64,000 nucleotides of DNA from the NCBI GenBank assembly GCA_016800925.1, contig JABCPU010000306.1:16954-80953 (forward strand), in the 5' to 3' direction. The notes under the pieces were generated by a model. It worked only from the letters and a program-made list of their open reading frames with translations, was not told the origin of the DNA and did no database searches. How positions within the stretch are numbered: the first letter of the stretch is position 1; each line of letters starts with the position of its first letter. This DNA is from Suillus spraguei (Eukaryota; Basidiomycota; Agaricomycetes; Boletales; Suillaceae). A program made the position numbers and the translations under genes. Shown here piece after piece: positions 24,025 through 35,721 of this stretch.

Positions 24025-24740
24025 CATGAGGGGGCAATTATGCGCGTCCAAAAATGCCGCAGGGCAAACTGTAATCAGCGAGACTGCCCTTCAGCTCCCA
24101 CTCACTTACTACGGTCCAAGTGTGAGTACCTTTGTTTGCACATTCGTTTCTATGGCCGAAGAAATGCGCTTCAAGATAACTATACATTGTGTACCGTACT
24201 GATGCCCTTACCTTCCAGATTCCCTTAGGCAATGACGGCGCTTGGACTTACGGTGGTCTCACCTCGCCAGCAGCTTCCACTTCCTATATAACATCTTCTC
24301 CCACCGCGACATCCTCCACCTTCACCCCAACATCATCCTATCAGTCTATATCTACATCCCCTTCCACCTCTGCGACATCAAATCATTCTTCGAACGCAAC
24401 TGCCTTATCTAAAGGAGCCTTCATTGGTATCATCATTGGTGCCATCATCTTGTTCATCATTTTGCTTCTGCTTTTTATCTCGTTCGTTCGTTGGAACTCC
24501 CGTCAACAAGAGCTGGTCTGGGTTCCCTTCGCGACAGCGGCGATGATGAAGCAGATTCTTTCCTCTGTCGTAGCACCATTACTTATCCTGAATGCCGTCC
24601 ACGGCTAATATCTTCTCTTCCACCCGGTGCTGCCCCATCCCATATTGTAGGAAGCACTGGCTCCGACCGAACAAGGTCCTCCCAGGCTTCGACAGACTAT
24701 GGCGTCGTCCTGCCTGGCTCAGAACACTTTGGACAGGCAT
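24025..24740 (+). CDS. Single-pass membrane protein with Ser/Thr-rich ectodomain
   Basis: Exon 1 reads RGQLCASKNAAGQTVISETA and LPLTYYGPS. An intron (24,122-24,219) leads to IPLGNDGAWTYGGLTSPAAS. A mucin-like stretch of about 50 Ser/Thr/Pro residues follows, then one strong transmembrane helix KGAFIGIIIGAIILFIILLL ending FVRW. The tail continues best one base out of frame as AGLGSLRDSGDDEADSF and SDRTRSSQASTDYGVVLPGS. The architecture resembles basidiomycete cell-surface proteins with a Mid2/SKG6-like helix. I see no signal peptide, so the N-terminus is probably in an unrecognised upstream exon. The frame change after the helix may mean a pseudogene. Confidence 0.5.
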
Positions 24741-24899
24741 ACTGTGCTATGCATCACCCTTTTTTTTGTCTATTTTTCACCCCAAAACTCATTCAGGTCC
24801 ACGGTCAAACTCACATCACCCACGAAGGGAATCCACCTCCGGAAAAGCATTTGGCCCGTGGCTAAAGGATCAAGTCACCTAGACCTACAGGAGAGCCTA

Positions 24900-25715
24900 G
24901 TAGAATGGCCTGTGAAGGTGAGACATAGGACGCTGTGGCGGTCTCTTCAAAAACACAACTAATGGTTAAATAATGATGCCACTGTCGTCTCAATCGTTCT
25001 CTCTCCCTTACAGGATTAGCCTTTGGAGGATAGTCCTCCGCGAGATTCATTCTGTGATCGAGTGGGTCAATTTGATTATTGGACGGGGTGACAAACCATT
25101 CCGATCCAAGCGGAGCCTCGACTCCAGAAGCCAGGAGTGCAAGATTCTTCACCACTCATTGCCTCTACTCCAAAACAGCTCTAGGTCATGGATAGGCTTC
25201 CAATTCAATTCAGAGACTGCAAATGTGTACGGTATGTTTGTTTGAGAATATGCTGGTCTTTTCGATATGATACCGTTTGCTAGGTCACCAAACACTCGCA
25301 TACACTTCGTATGTTATTAGATCAGGAAAATTGCAATGTCACTTTTACCGTCCGAGTCCGTTCTTGAGGACCTGTGAAGTCTATGCTTCATGACGGAAGA
25401 AGCATGGTTGAGATTCTACCCATGTTACTTTTAAAAATACATGAAAAGATGGTGCGATAGACATTGTAGTGTGCCGATTTTTCTGTTCATTACTGAAACA
25501 AATGGAGCGCCTGTAAAATGTTCCAACTGCTCGCCTAAAATTCGGACTCTATTCGTACAGAATAAATACTTGGTAAGAAGCACGTTTTCGACGTCTATGA
25601 ACTAGTCCAGGTACAGTAGCGAAGAATGATTGGTATGGTTGTAACCGTTATCTCCAATTCCACGCCAGTCCATGGACTTGAATTTACAACTTCATGAAAC
25701 GTTCAAACGTATATC
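24900..25715. other. Intergenic, no supported feature
   Basis: Apart from short frames around 24,973-25,245 without recognisable content, I see nothing. The last part lies downstream of the phosphomannomutase gene and should hold its 3' UTR. Confidence 0.45.
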
Positions 25716-25719
25716 AACT

Positions 25720-26811
25720 TTATGAGAGGAAGAGTTCTGTGCAAATTCTCATCGTATCTGCAGGACTCCTAACAGTGTGCCCAACAGTGCGAGGATCACT
25801 GAAGATCTCATAGTCGTTACCCCCCTTTACAAAAATTGTCAACAGATGAACATTCGTCGAGTAAGAAACTCAGCTCTTACCTTGCTCGTCTTGTCCCCGA
25901 GAAAGTGGATTTCCTCGAAGTTATCTTTCTCGACATGTCTAAGGCAGTAAGTCTTATCCCACCCGTGTGGAAAGACATCAAATGATATCTGACCACCGAT
26001 AGAGAACGTTAGATTCAGTCGTTTGAATTTCTCCCGGAGGTTTTCCACGAAGTCCGCCCTAATGTGGTGTTCCTGCCAGGAATCAGTGATATGATAATGA
26101 ATGCTTTTCTCATGTTGCTACCTTGTCGTAAGCCTCGAAATCAATGCGTTCCTGGACACTGCGGAGTCCAGGGATGGCAACACATGTTCAGGGAAGAGCA
26201 CAAAAGTGAACCCATGTTGCGTTGCGGCCGATAGGGCTGACGTTGATCATGCCATTGCGGAACTCGACGAACGTACCACTGTAATTTGCAAGTAAATGGG
26301 CAGATCAACAGCGGAAGATCGTAGAAATTCACCGTTTGATCGGGATATTCAAGTCAGCGATGTAATGCAAGATGAAGTTGACTAGCTCCTGGTAGCCCTT
26401 TTCGCCTACCATTTTGATGAAAGACTGCGACTCGAGCGGTTTTCCGAGTCGATACGCAGTAAGGCCGTTCTCAGCGAACCCAAAGTCGAATTCCTCCAGA
26501 ACTACGAATGGGTATAAGTATCTTAGCAGAGAATGGAGACAAGCTTCGTACCATTGATATTGCCAACGCTGAGCTGTTCAGATATCTTGACAAGATCAGA
26601 CCCACCAACGAAGCCTATAGCCACCTGCTTTCTGAGGTTGCGCAAGAGCTGGATTATTTCTGGCGATGCTCTCTGTCGGGAGATCATCTCGACATCAAGC
26701 GTGGTAGTTGTCGGGAAGTTGGATTACCTGACGTGCAGGCGATAACGTCCCATCGACATCGAACAGCACGAGCTTCTTGACGGGCCGTTTAGCGAAATCT
26801 GCAGACACCAT
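25720..26811 (-). CDS. SEC53: Phosphomannomutase, one abnormal splice donor
   Basis: This HAD-fold enzyme converts mannose-6-phosphate to mannose-1-phosphate for GDP-mannose and glycosylation. The exons join in phase: [20 protein letters not shown] with catalytic [25 protein letters not shown] with [122 protein letters not shown] and a stop at 25,720-25,722. All catalytic and substrate segments are present. The donor after PIGRNA (near 26,212) reads AT instead of GT, which would need mis-splicing or marks a recent inactivation. The gene borders the truncated MFS copy at 26,926. Confidence 0.88.
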
Positions 26812-26925
26812 GATGGTACGGTTGTAAAACAATTCCTGTGCTCGAAGGACGAAACAAATGTCATTGATATCTCGATCTCAACATTCGCCTTACACAAAAT
26901 CTCACGGTCACACACAGCCACCCCC

Positions 26926-28595
26926 AACATAGCACCAACTGTGCCGGACATGGATGAAGGCGCAGCTTGGAAAATAGCGATACTATGAAGCAAGTAAACC
27001 GTGCTCGGAAAACTGCTATTATTTGAAACTTACTTCGTATGTGAGAAAGCAACCATGACTCCGGCGCTGCCAAGTACAAATGCTGGGAATACAAATGGCC
27101 AATAGTTTTCGGGCTTTCTCCCACCGAGCGTCAGCAGTAAGGTGGCGACCATGCACAATGATAGACCAGTAAGGATAATCCACTTCGGACTGTAGATACG
27201 AGAGAGTGATCCAGTGCAGCTCGCAGCAAAGGCTACGATACCGAGTGGCAACCTAGAGAACAAAGAATTTTGATGGTTGGCGATATGAAGTGACAGCGAA
27301 TACCTTACATGTGAACGGCTGTCGACATCACTGACCAATGAAACACGGTTTGCCACATGATACTAAAAATAAACATAACCCCACTCCACCAAAAGGATGG
27401 CAAAAGTGCAGTGGCGAACAGAACAGAGAAGTTGTTGTAGAACCATGTCCGTGGTGGTCTGGTACAAGATCAGCCGGTGATTGATGCTAAGATTTCCGTT
27501 GACATGCATGGCAGCTCGGTCCGCAGGCAAAAGTGTTTCCCAGTAGAAAAACCCAGCTATCATTATAATTGAAATGATCAGGAGAATCAATACAACCGGG
27601 GATTTCCAACCATCAGTGGAACCGGATGTCACGGCGAAAATCAACAAGATGAAGGAAACTATCAAAGTTCGTAAGCGACACAAAGAAAAGTATGCTGAAA
27701 GATTTATACCAGTCAAGATGCCTATGCCGACCAAATCAAGGGACTTCCATTTTGCCCCTTTAGGCTTTCGACTGCCTGCAGTCTCTCCGATTTGTGACGG
27801 TATCATGAAAATACAAATCAGCCGCGCATGCCACAAATCAGAAGACCCAATGGTAAGACACCCGTTGAACGAACATTGCACCGACCACAAGACCGCCCAC
27901 TATGTAAAGGAACTATGAGGGTTGTCTTACGATATGCGGGATGCTCACTGTTGGCCACCGCACCACAGCCTGCAAAGAACCCTACTGCCTGAGCCTGTTC
28001 GAGTGGATCTGGAAATACCTTGACCAATAGTTTTAGAGCAGAGGGAATCGTCATCGCAGAAGCTAAGAAGTAACCTTCATCAGTCAGAACCAACACACCA
28101 GCAAGAATGATCACCTATTCTAGTGATTGCTCTCAGAACAAGGATAGGAACTGTGGTGTAAACGAATCCTGCGCACAACGAGAGGATACCAAGAGTGGAC
28201 ACTCCTCCAATGAATACAGTTTCTATGAACCATTAGATTAGCATGTACGTCAGGTATGCTAGGCAGCACAGTACTAACTTGGGTTGTATACGTCACTGAG
28301 ACGGCCACTCTAAAACTATGCATTGAAGTGCAAATCAGGACTTTACGGGATGGACACGCACGATAAGTAGGAATGATGAAAAAGTTAATCGGAACCCACT
28401 AAACACCCAAGTGGATTGAATTTCAGTCATACCCACGGATGCCTCAAGTGCAGGAATCGCAGATAAGAGAGCCGACATACTCAAGGTATCTATAAATTGA
28501 GTAAGACAGAACATGACTAACAAAATGAGTTTGCGGGCAAGAGAAAGCCTTTGAGGTTCATGAATATTCGTGGAGAGGGGCAGAAGTGGTGACAT
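26926..28595 (-). pseudogene. MFS transporter, inverted copy, C-truncated
   Basis: This is the same transporter as at 5,705-7,107, with nearly identical exons. It continues further: after FAASCTGSLSRIYSPKWIIL come LSLCMVATLLLTLGGRKPEN, VFPAFVLGSAGVMVAFSHTK, an intron, and IAIFQAAPSSMSGTVGAM. It then stops at 26,926, where the upstream region of the phosphomannomutase gene begins. It has the one-base frame change of the left copy (near 27,835), and one intron donor has become GC. The missing C-terminal ~65 residues exist at 36,307-36,505, downstream of a 267-bp stretch (36,040-36,306) that overlaps this copy. Confidence 0.85.
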
Positions 28596-28649
28596 TGTCC
28601 TGAAAAAATGCAGACAACATTGAAACGTTGCAGACTATGTCGCAGTATT

Positions 28650-29116
28650 ATAGTGAGATAGGTCAGGGACGTACTAGCTCGCGAATGGCAATCGAGCCAG
28701 ACCCTGAGACATGCTGCGAAGCTCTCAACCATCGGAGGCGAATGGCTGGATGCTTATTTACTAATCGAGCCAGAATCCTGCGGGCTGAGGGCTTGAAGTA
28801 CGGCGCGAAGCTCAGAACGTGGGCCTCGCGATTGTCAAAAGAAGCAGAATTCTTCTGGAAAGATTCCAGAGTCTGAACTCTGCTTACGGGAGCCTTCCAG
28901 GGGCCTATATATAAATATATGATTCAATGAAATCATCGAACGCTTGTATGATGGTCTGGCACCGTGACGAGCTGCAAAAGGTTTGTGTAATACGAAAGTT
29001 TGAAAACGATTTATGAGAGGCATACCAGAGTTCAACTTGATCATTCGATGGGTCTTTGCAGCGAGTCCGAGGCAGGATGTATCATTACGATGCCTGCGTA
29101 CTTGTATTCTTGAGCC
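28650..29116 (-). pseudogene. Copy of the unknown gene between GMP synthase and MFS (3' half)
   Basis: Inverted copy of 5,192-5,650, with FAPYFKPSARRILARLVNKH and RLRWLRASQHVSGSGSIAI recognisable. It ends at 29,116, where the inverted-repeat arm of the HNH gene starts. Differences from the left copy are single substitutions. Confidence 0.7.
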
Positions 29117-29691
29117 ATATGATTATGTCAAGACAGTTATTGCATGGAGGAAAAGTATGTCATCTGGTGAGGCCCCTCTATCTTTTCAACAAAAGGTAGG
29201 TTTCTCATAGTATTGCCAACCACTGAAATACTCACTTTCATGCAGTGGAAATTCCGAAGGTTGAGGCAATATACCATGGTGGCCAACTACCCCGCAACAA
29301 CGCTTACGAGGCAAGAGCAAGAGCAATCAGCAATAACTTATCCATATCCTTACTCTGATCTTCCGCCCCTTCTATCTCATATCACGCCTCCGTTTGTTGT
29401 CATAAACGCAGGGCCAAAGTGCGACCGAGATCAAATTGGTCGGCTTGTTCTGGAACGCTACCCACAACCGACGGACGAGTCTCGAGAATTTCAACAGCGA
29501 CTTATGCTGTTGTGTGATACTTGGGATCTTTTTCAGGGCGCCAGGAGTGCTGCTGAGGCTTGGAGGCAGAGGGACAAGGCAGAAAGGGTTGGTAAGAGAA
29601 AGAGGGGCCGACTCAGGTCCAATACCCACACGTACCACGAGATCCAAAACACGTACGCACTGAACTCTCCCAACAACCCAGTTCTGTAACA
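29117..29691 (+). repeat. Inverted-repeat arm A (C-terminal half of HNH gene)
   Basis: The sequence matches 33,558-34,134 in inverted orientation with no difference I can find over about 575 bases, including an intron and the frame KWKFRRLRQYTMVANYPATT...ALNSPNNPVL. It starts directly at the end of the duplicated MFS block. This is the youngest duplication in the window, or an assembly effect. Confidence 0.85.
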
Positions 29692-30065
29692 ATGCACATT
29701 TACTAGGGAATCTCAAACGCACACTGTCACCCCGCACAAATGGACTCGGAGGTTCTCTCACTCGCCAAGCACTCTTACATCTCTCGAAACGACCCAAGAC
29801 TAAGTTAGATGATCATGAAGGCATCTGGTCAACAGATGCAATCACACTTTGGGCTAAAAATTCTTCCAGGGCCTCATCTTTACTAGATGCTGATGCTCGT
29901 GAATAATACTATTTGATTATCGTTTTGGTCTGGTCACATGTACAGTAATCACTTCTTGTCAGTCAGTTCTCTACCTTCTCATGCAACACGGTCCACCGCG
30001 TCTATCAAGATGACAACAGGTCTTACAATTGACCCTGAGGGCTTCCCTAGTGGTTTCATGAGAAG

Positions 30066-30119
30066 CTATGTCATACTAGGACGACTACAGAGGCGCGGAC
30101 GAAAGACCGTACACCATAG
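30066..30119 (+). repeat. Short XRN1 exon copy, inverted relative to the XRN1 fragment
   Basis: 54 bases beginning ATGTCATACTAGG-like and ending GACCGTACACCATAG. They match 20,066-20,110 (same strand) and 33,206-33,258 (opposite strand). The piece abuts the 3' end of the XRN1 fragment at 30,120, so the fragment is flanked by inverted pieces of its own exon. Confidence 0.75.
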
Positions 30120-30127
30120 CGTTCCAC

Positions 30128-33100
30128 CTACTTGTCCCCAAGCGTTGTACCAGACATAAATGGCACATCCCACACGACATCCATCGACTTTGTATTCAAC
30201 CCAACGACAACACCCTTTGCAGACAACGGAACTTCACCTGAATCTTGAACCATAGTTACCCTGTCTCCCAAGGCAAAGCGCTGGTTCTGGAGTCGATAGA
30301 TAGCGTGCGATGGTTTTAGAACTGCGTGACGAGGGATATTCTTCACAATGGCTTTCTTGATTCCGGCTTTGGACCTGTTCTTATTGATGTCATCGGCAAC
30401 CTGTTCAATTTCTTTGACAGTGCTCTAAAGACAGTTTTGAATGAAACGTGACTCGGGATAAACGACGATTCCATACCTTCGCTAGGCTGTCCGAGAATAG
30501 GGAAACTGGCTCAAGATCTCGGACCCCCTTCGATTTGAACCACGACTTTACTTCCTTGACCCCAGCATCAGCGTGAAAGTCAAAGATGTCCGTAGCGCGA
30601 GCCATATCTATCATCCTAGAGATGAGATCAAGGAATTGTCGGGCAAATCCAACAGCTTACCGTCGCCCCCTTGGTCCAGACAGGACCAACCTTATATTCA
30701 CGAATGAGGTCAACTGCCTTCTCGCTAAACTCCCAATAACGACCAGCCTTCCGTGAGTAGTCAATAACTTTCAAGCCCTTGGCCTCGAACTTGATGCTCA
30801 GTCCGAGATTGTTCTTTTGATGATCGGTGGGAACCATGAAGCTTGACGTGATTTTGGAGAGCGCTCTGGGTGACATTCCGATTGTGGAAGCTGCTTTGAA
30901 CGATGGCAAGTAGTGCTGTGAAATACGATTATCAACAATAATCTTGAACTTGTTATTCTCCGTTTTATCTGAAAGGAAGAACTACGAGATCATTTAGAAA
31001 GATAAATTGTGGTAGGGCATTGTGACATATTGCCAGAACAACAGACAAAGCGCTGTCAGTAGTTGAAGACACCTGGGCAGCCACACCATACGCGTGTTCG
31101 CCAAGGAAGAAAATGTTCGTTCCGTCAGAAAATTCCTCCGACAGAGGTGGAGCATCCTTCTCGATGAACCTGGGATCTTCGGATGCAACTTCTGAAATGA
31201 CCATCTGGACGGCTTGTTCGGGTTCTTTTTCGGGTCCTTCGTAGTCATTAACCAATGCGCCTGATTCTAAGCGTTTCAAACCTGCACGAATGTGTAAAGA
31301 GCGGACGTCCATAAAGTACCAGCACGCACCTTTTAGCGGACGGACGTGCACCAGGACATCGACGTGCAACCAGTAATCACTCCACATCTCTTCGAATATA
31401 GCGTCTCAATCCGTTCAGCTTTTCCCTTCCAATGGCTCAAGCTCTGGTGGGAATGCGGATTGGAAACAACATTCGCCAGAGTACCAGGCACGAGTACCAA
31501 CTTCTCGTACTTGAACAATGAATCGGACACCGCCGTGACCAGCCCTTCTTGCAAGAAAGGCCAACCGATGAAAGTGCGTTTGCCAACCATTTCCTGGGCG
31601 ATATCCTCTACCTTGCGGTTTTCGTGAGGATTTTGTATGTGAACTGCCATTGACTTGTTGCGGCTTTCGGAACGAACCGTGTACATTGACACCGTGAAAG
31701 CCTAGTTGTGCTGTGTGGGGTAATGTACTCACAAAGGAAATCCAGCGAGAGCTTTTGCACCGAGGCATACACCTTCGCATAGCCCAGGGACGAGATGGAG
31801 TCCATCAAGAGTTGGAAGGTCGAAGGATTCCATCTTACATGTGCAACGATATATAGGAGGGAAGAAATCCGGTAATGATGAAGGATAGACTGTGGACTCT
31901 CCAGGACTGAAGATAAATTTGGTACTGGTTCCAAACCCATTGCGGCGGCGTTCCTCTGGGGTCAACCTATGTTCTCGAGCTGCACACATGGGACGATGAC
32001 GAACTACAACCAAAAAGCGGAATTTGCTACTCACATTTCATTGCTCGTAACAGCCGCTGCTCATCAATAAAGGGAATCTTAACGATTGCTTCCCATTCTT
32101 GCTTCTTTCCATTTAAGTCTTGCTCAAATTCAAGAGGGTAAAAGTCCAATATCGGTGAATTTGGATCGTACATTAGGTCCTATGGTTGATTAGTCTAATC
32201 CATGACACAGGCCACTGAACATACTTGATATGCTATCGGAATATGTTCCATGCTTGCAGACGGGAGGACGCCCATCAGTTGTTCGAAAGGACGGAAAGGT
32301 TTACACAGCTCGAACATGAACGACTTGTCACCAAGGTCGCGTAAATCTTGAAGAAAATGTGAACATAGCACAATGAGGACAGGGAATGTAAAAAGTACCA
32401 GATATCCGCGGGGCGTGATGGTAATTGTAAAACCAGCCCCAGGAGGCGATCCCACTGTAATAGTGATGCATAACCCATTGTAGACCCTCTGCGTAGCGGT
32501 ATATCAAGTCGTCCATCTCTTTAGGGTCATCATAGGAGATTCCAAGTTTCTCCTGTCGAGCAACCGGTTGGTCTGACGAACGGTATACAAGGCGGGGACG
32601 CACCTTGTAATATCCTCTCTTCCATTCGGACATTTTGTCGTTGATGGATTGTTCATGTCGTGCGTCAAAACCCCCACCTTCTTCATCATCCACCACAGGG
32701 GCCTTGTCGAATTTCTTTGACACTCGATCTACTGCAGCCCTACCTTCATCATCATCTTCCTCCACATCTTCCTACTCGCTCTCACTATTACTGTCTCCGT
32801 TGGCCTGCTCTGGATCAGTTTCTGCCAAGGGTTCGTCCAAAAATCCTGGGAGCCGCCATGTGACAAGATTTTGATCCTCTTCATCGTACTCATCCCATGT
32901 AACCGACAGATGCAACTCCTCCGCCAGGGTGCTGATGAACTTCCGTTCCCGAGCGGGAAACGTATTAGGCATTGTCAGGGCCGCAGTACGGTGCTGTGAG
33001 GGTTTCCTGGGTTTTGCAATACAAACTGCTGTACTTGATCAAAAATGTCTCGTTGAGGGCGCGTAAGAACTAACATGGACTAATTGTTAGTTGTCGACAG

Positions 33101-33290
33101 GAAGAATGGAAAACTGTACCAAGCTTAGCACGCATGCGCGCAAGTTCCATTTCTTCTACGTGTTTGCTCCGCTTTCCTTTGAACCAATTCGAGTCCACAT
33201 ATTCTATGGTGTACGGTCTTTCGTCCGCACCCCTGTAGTCGTCCTAGTATGACATGTAGGACCTGTGGATGGCATGTATGATGCTGTCAT
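30128..33290 (-). pseudogene. XRN1: XRN1 (5'-3' exoribonuclease) fragment lacking the N-terminal nuclease
   Basis: Xrn1 degrades decapped mRNA in the cytoplasm. Segments in order: RPYTIEYVDSNWFKGKRSKH, HLSVTWDEYDEEDQNLVTWR, LGISYDDPKEMDDLIYRYAE with GLQWVMHHYYSGIASWGWFY, PFRPFEQLMGVLPSAS, RLTPEERRRNGFG, GKRTFIGWPFLQEGLVTAV, VLVHVRPLKG, LKRLESGALVNDYEGPEKEP, FFLGEHAYGVAAQVS and IYRLQNQRFALGDRVTMVQD (SH3-like). This covers the second half of the nuclease, D1 and later domains. The N-terminal catalytic part and the C-terminal tail are absent. Lesions are a TAG in SYMSY*DDY near 33,250, a frame break before MPNTFPARERKF near 32,975 and another near VITG..DVLVHV (31,370). Introns are retained. Confidence 0.87.
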
Positions 33291-33557
33291 CGAACGCCTA
33301 CAACGATGGACGGTTCACGAAAGGGACTTGTATACTTAGCAAGCCGTGTGTCTGCTCTCGCCTGTACCTCCACTCCTTTCCGCTCACTCTGGCGCCTTCA
33401 GGTGTCGTTCGCATATGTTCGAGCCACGTCAGCATTTGCTGACGTGCGCTGGGCAGATGCGTTAAGCACTGGAAAAGGGCTTGTACCTTAAGGGAGAAGA
33501 GGCTAATATCGAGGATGGTTGGGATGATATTTTATTAACTTGACCTATGTATTCTAC

Positions 33558-34134
33558 ATTGTTACAGAACTGGGTTGTTGGGAGAGTTCAGTGCGTACGT
33601 GTTTTGGATCTCGTGGTACGTGTGGGTATTGGACCTGAGTCGGCCCCTCTTTCTCTTACCAACCCTTTCTGCCTTGTCCCTCTGCCTCCAAGCCTCAGCA
33701 GCACTCCTGGCGCCCTGAAAAAGATCCCAAGTATCACACAACAGCATAAGTCGCTGTTGAAATTCTCGAGACTCGTCCGTCGGTTGTGGGTAGCGTTCCA
33801 GAACAAGCCGACCAATTTGATCTCGGTCGCACTTTGGCCCTGCGTTTATGACAACAAACGGAGGCGTGATATGAGATAGAAGGGGCGGAAGATCAGAGTA
33901 AGGATATGGATAAGTTATTGCTGATTGCTCTTGCTCTTGCCTCGTAAGCGTTGTTGCGGGGTAGTTGGCCACCATGGTATATTGCCTCAACCTTCGGAAT
34001 TTCCACTGCATGAAAGTGAGTATTTCAGTGGTTGGCAATACTATGAGAAACCTACCTTTTGTTGAAAAGATAGAGGGGCCTCACCAGATGACATACTTTT
34101 CCTCCATGCAATAACTGTCTTGACATAATCATAT
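33558..34134 (-). repeat. Inverted-repeat arm B
   Basis: This arm is the counterpart of 29,117-29,691. The match ends at the 3' side just after the stop codon of the HNH gene (at TGTAACAATG) and at the 5' side inside the exon reading DVYDYVKTVIAWRK. Confidence 0.85.
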
Positions 34135-34740
34135 ACGTCTTGCAGCGCGTGAATATCCGGTAAAAGAAACCAGTAGTTCCTATCGAAAGATTTATGCCAA
34201 TCACCAGTTACTGCGGATTAACATCAGCATTTGAAGCTCGCAGAAGATACAATGTGGCGTACAACAGAACAAATTTAATCTACTATCAACCTGAAATTTT
34301 GTATATTCTATGTGAAGGCAATATTCATAGAGGATGAACTAAAAAAACATAAGCATTGCACATCCCATAACTTGCACACTGCTTACCTCATTGAATTGGC
34401 TCTTGCGTTGAACGATGTGAGCAATCTCCAGAAAATCATCTTTATGTTCCAGCCAGCGTAATGAGGCATTTCCGTCCCGATTGGCCGTAGACCTTGGCAC
34501 AAATTTTTTTGAATACCTTGCGGGTTCCAGAAGAAAGAGCAGATTGGGTTTGTGAGCGATTAGTAGGAGTTGAATAGTTAGTGGGAGTCTTTTTCTTTGT
34601 CGGGGTGAATTCGTCGTAGCTACTTTCTAGGAGATCTGGACTTGGGGTTTTAATACGGTCGTGGTTGATGTTATAGTCAGAATCGATATCGCGGCCTGAA
34701 GATTCAGGGTTCCGAACAGACGGTTCTGAGCAGAGCGACT
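33562..34740 (-). pseudogene. HNH endonuclease-like protein (PF13391 type), frameshifted
   Basis: An acidic/Ser-rich N-terminus (PESSGRDIDSDYNINHDRIK, TPTKKKTPTNYSTPT) leads to RKVFKKICAKVYGQSGRKCL and ITLAGT. The next part, one base out of frame, reads HKDDFLEIAHIVQRKSQFNE. After two introns come SFDRNYWFLLPDIHALQDVY and WKFRRLRQYTMVANYP, with a long basic C-terminus ending NSPNNPVL at 33,562. The pattern CLIT...D.LE.AH...N..LL..DIHAL is that of agaric HNH nucleases. The frame change near 34,460 falls inside the HNH region, so this copy is dead. A TGA precedes the first readable codons, and mariner-flanking sequence follows, so the N-terminus is lost. The C-terminal half is also present at 29,117-29,691. 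Confidence 0.65.
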
Positions 34741-34768
34741 CATCTCATACATATACAAAGTATTTACT

Positions 34769-34803
34769 TGTTCAATTAGGAAATGTTGGACTTAGTGAAA
34801 TTA
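34769..34803 (+). repeat. Partial second copy of the mariner inner terminal repeat
   Basis: The 33 bases before the element (TTCAATTAGGAAATGTTGGA and onward to GAAATTA) repeat bases 34,845-34,877 of the element's own TIR. The present element thus appears to have landed at a TA inside an older, otherwise lost, copy of the same family. Confidence 0.7.
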
Positions 34804-34920
34804 CAGCTCTTTGCATAAAGGATGGCAGTGGCGTCATTTTTTCGTTCAATTAGGAAATGTTAGACTTGGTGAAATTTCGCTCACTGCACACCATACACCA
34901 TCTTCTCTTCAAATCATTAT

Positions 34921-35158
34921 TATGGTGTTTATAACTATCGCTGCATCTAAAAAATACAAGAGTCTACTAGATTATGACAGCCTGAGTGACCTCGATTCCA
35001 TTTCTAATGGCCCTGATGACAACAATACTCGAATCGAGGGACCTTCAGAGGATGACATGGATGAGGAACCCGACTCTAACGACGATGGCGAAGATGACAA
35101 GCCTGTGCAGTCCTCGAGCCTTCAACAACTGTTGCAGCAACAATACCATCTAGTGTGA
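34921..35158 (+). CDS. Acidic 78-residue frame inside the mariner element
   Basis: A plus-strand frame starts MVFITIAASKKYKSLLDYDS and becomes strongly acidic: NGPDDNNTRIEGPSEDDMDE, SNDDGEDDKP, ending QQYHLV. It occupies the part of the element where the transposase catalytic half should be. It may be captured host sequence or chance. No family is recognised. Confidence 0.3.
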
Positions 35159-35159
35159 G

Positions 35160-35721
35160 GGCTTCTGTGGATGTCCGGCGTCCACGCACAAACACCTACT
35201 TTTTCTGTGCGCGTGTGCCTGTTTTTGATCGACCATAGCGTCTACTGAGTGTGCGCTCGTCCTTTCATGTCTCGTCAATGAATCCTAACTCCTGTGGATC
35301 ATACTGAGCCATACGTGCGATAAACTCACAGAGTTTCGTTGCGTTCCTTGGCAATGCGCTTGAGTTTTTTGTAGCTCACATTAGCACGCTCGAGCTCGCG
35401 AAAGATTGTTGTGAAATGTACAGATATGAATTGATTTGTTGCAAGGAGGTGCGTGAGTTCGTCCAAAAAATAGTCAGGATTTTGCCTTATGAGACGAAGC
35501 AGACAATCAATATCTTCATGATCAAGAGCACGCAGACGACCACGTAATGTAGGTCGATGGTTCACGACGTCGCCGGTTTCGCGCCAGAGCTTCAAAATCC
35601 GAAACCAGGTGCGCTCGGAAAATCCACAGGAATCTAGGATATTGCGGAGGCTTAGAAGGTCTCGCTCATGGAGTCGGATTGCTGCAAGTTTCACATCGCG
35701 ACTGATCTTGCGAAATCCCAT
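35160..35721 (-). pseudogene. Tc1/mariner transposase fragment
   Basis: MGFRKISRDVKLAAIRLHER, SLRNILDSCGFSERTWFRIL and NPDYFLDELTHLLATNQFIS form the paired helix-turn-helix DNA-binding part of fungal Tc1-like transposases. After RIAKERNE the frame shifts to CEFIARMAQYDPQELGFIDE, which holds the first catalytic Asp region, followed by TGA and TAG stops. The end of the DDE domain is replaced by DNA that does not read as transposase. Confidence 0.8.

Noticed and set aside
28628..28876. Plus-strand 82-codon frame, also found inverted at 5,426-5,674
   Set aside because: It is antisense to the real-looking exon FAPYFKPSARRILARL; its presence in two places only reflects the duplication.
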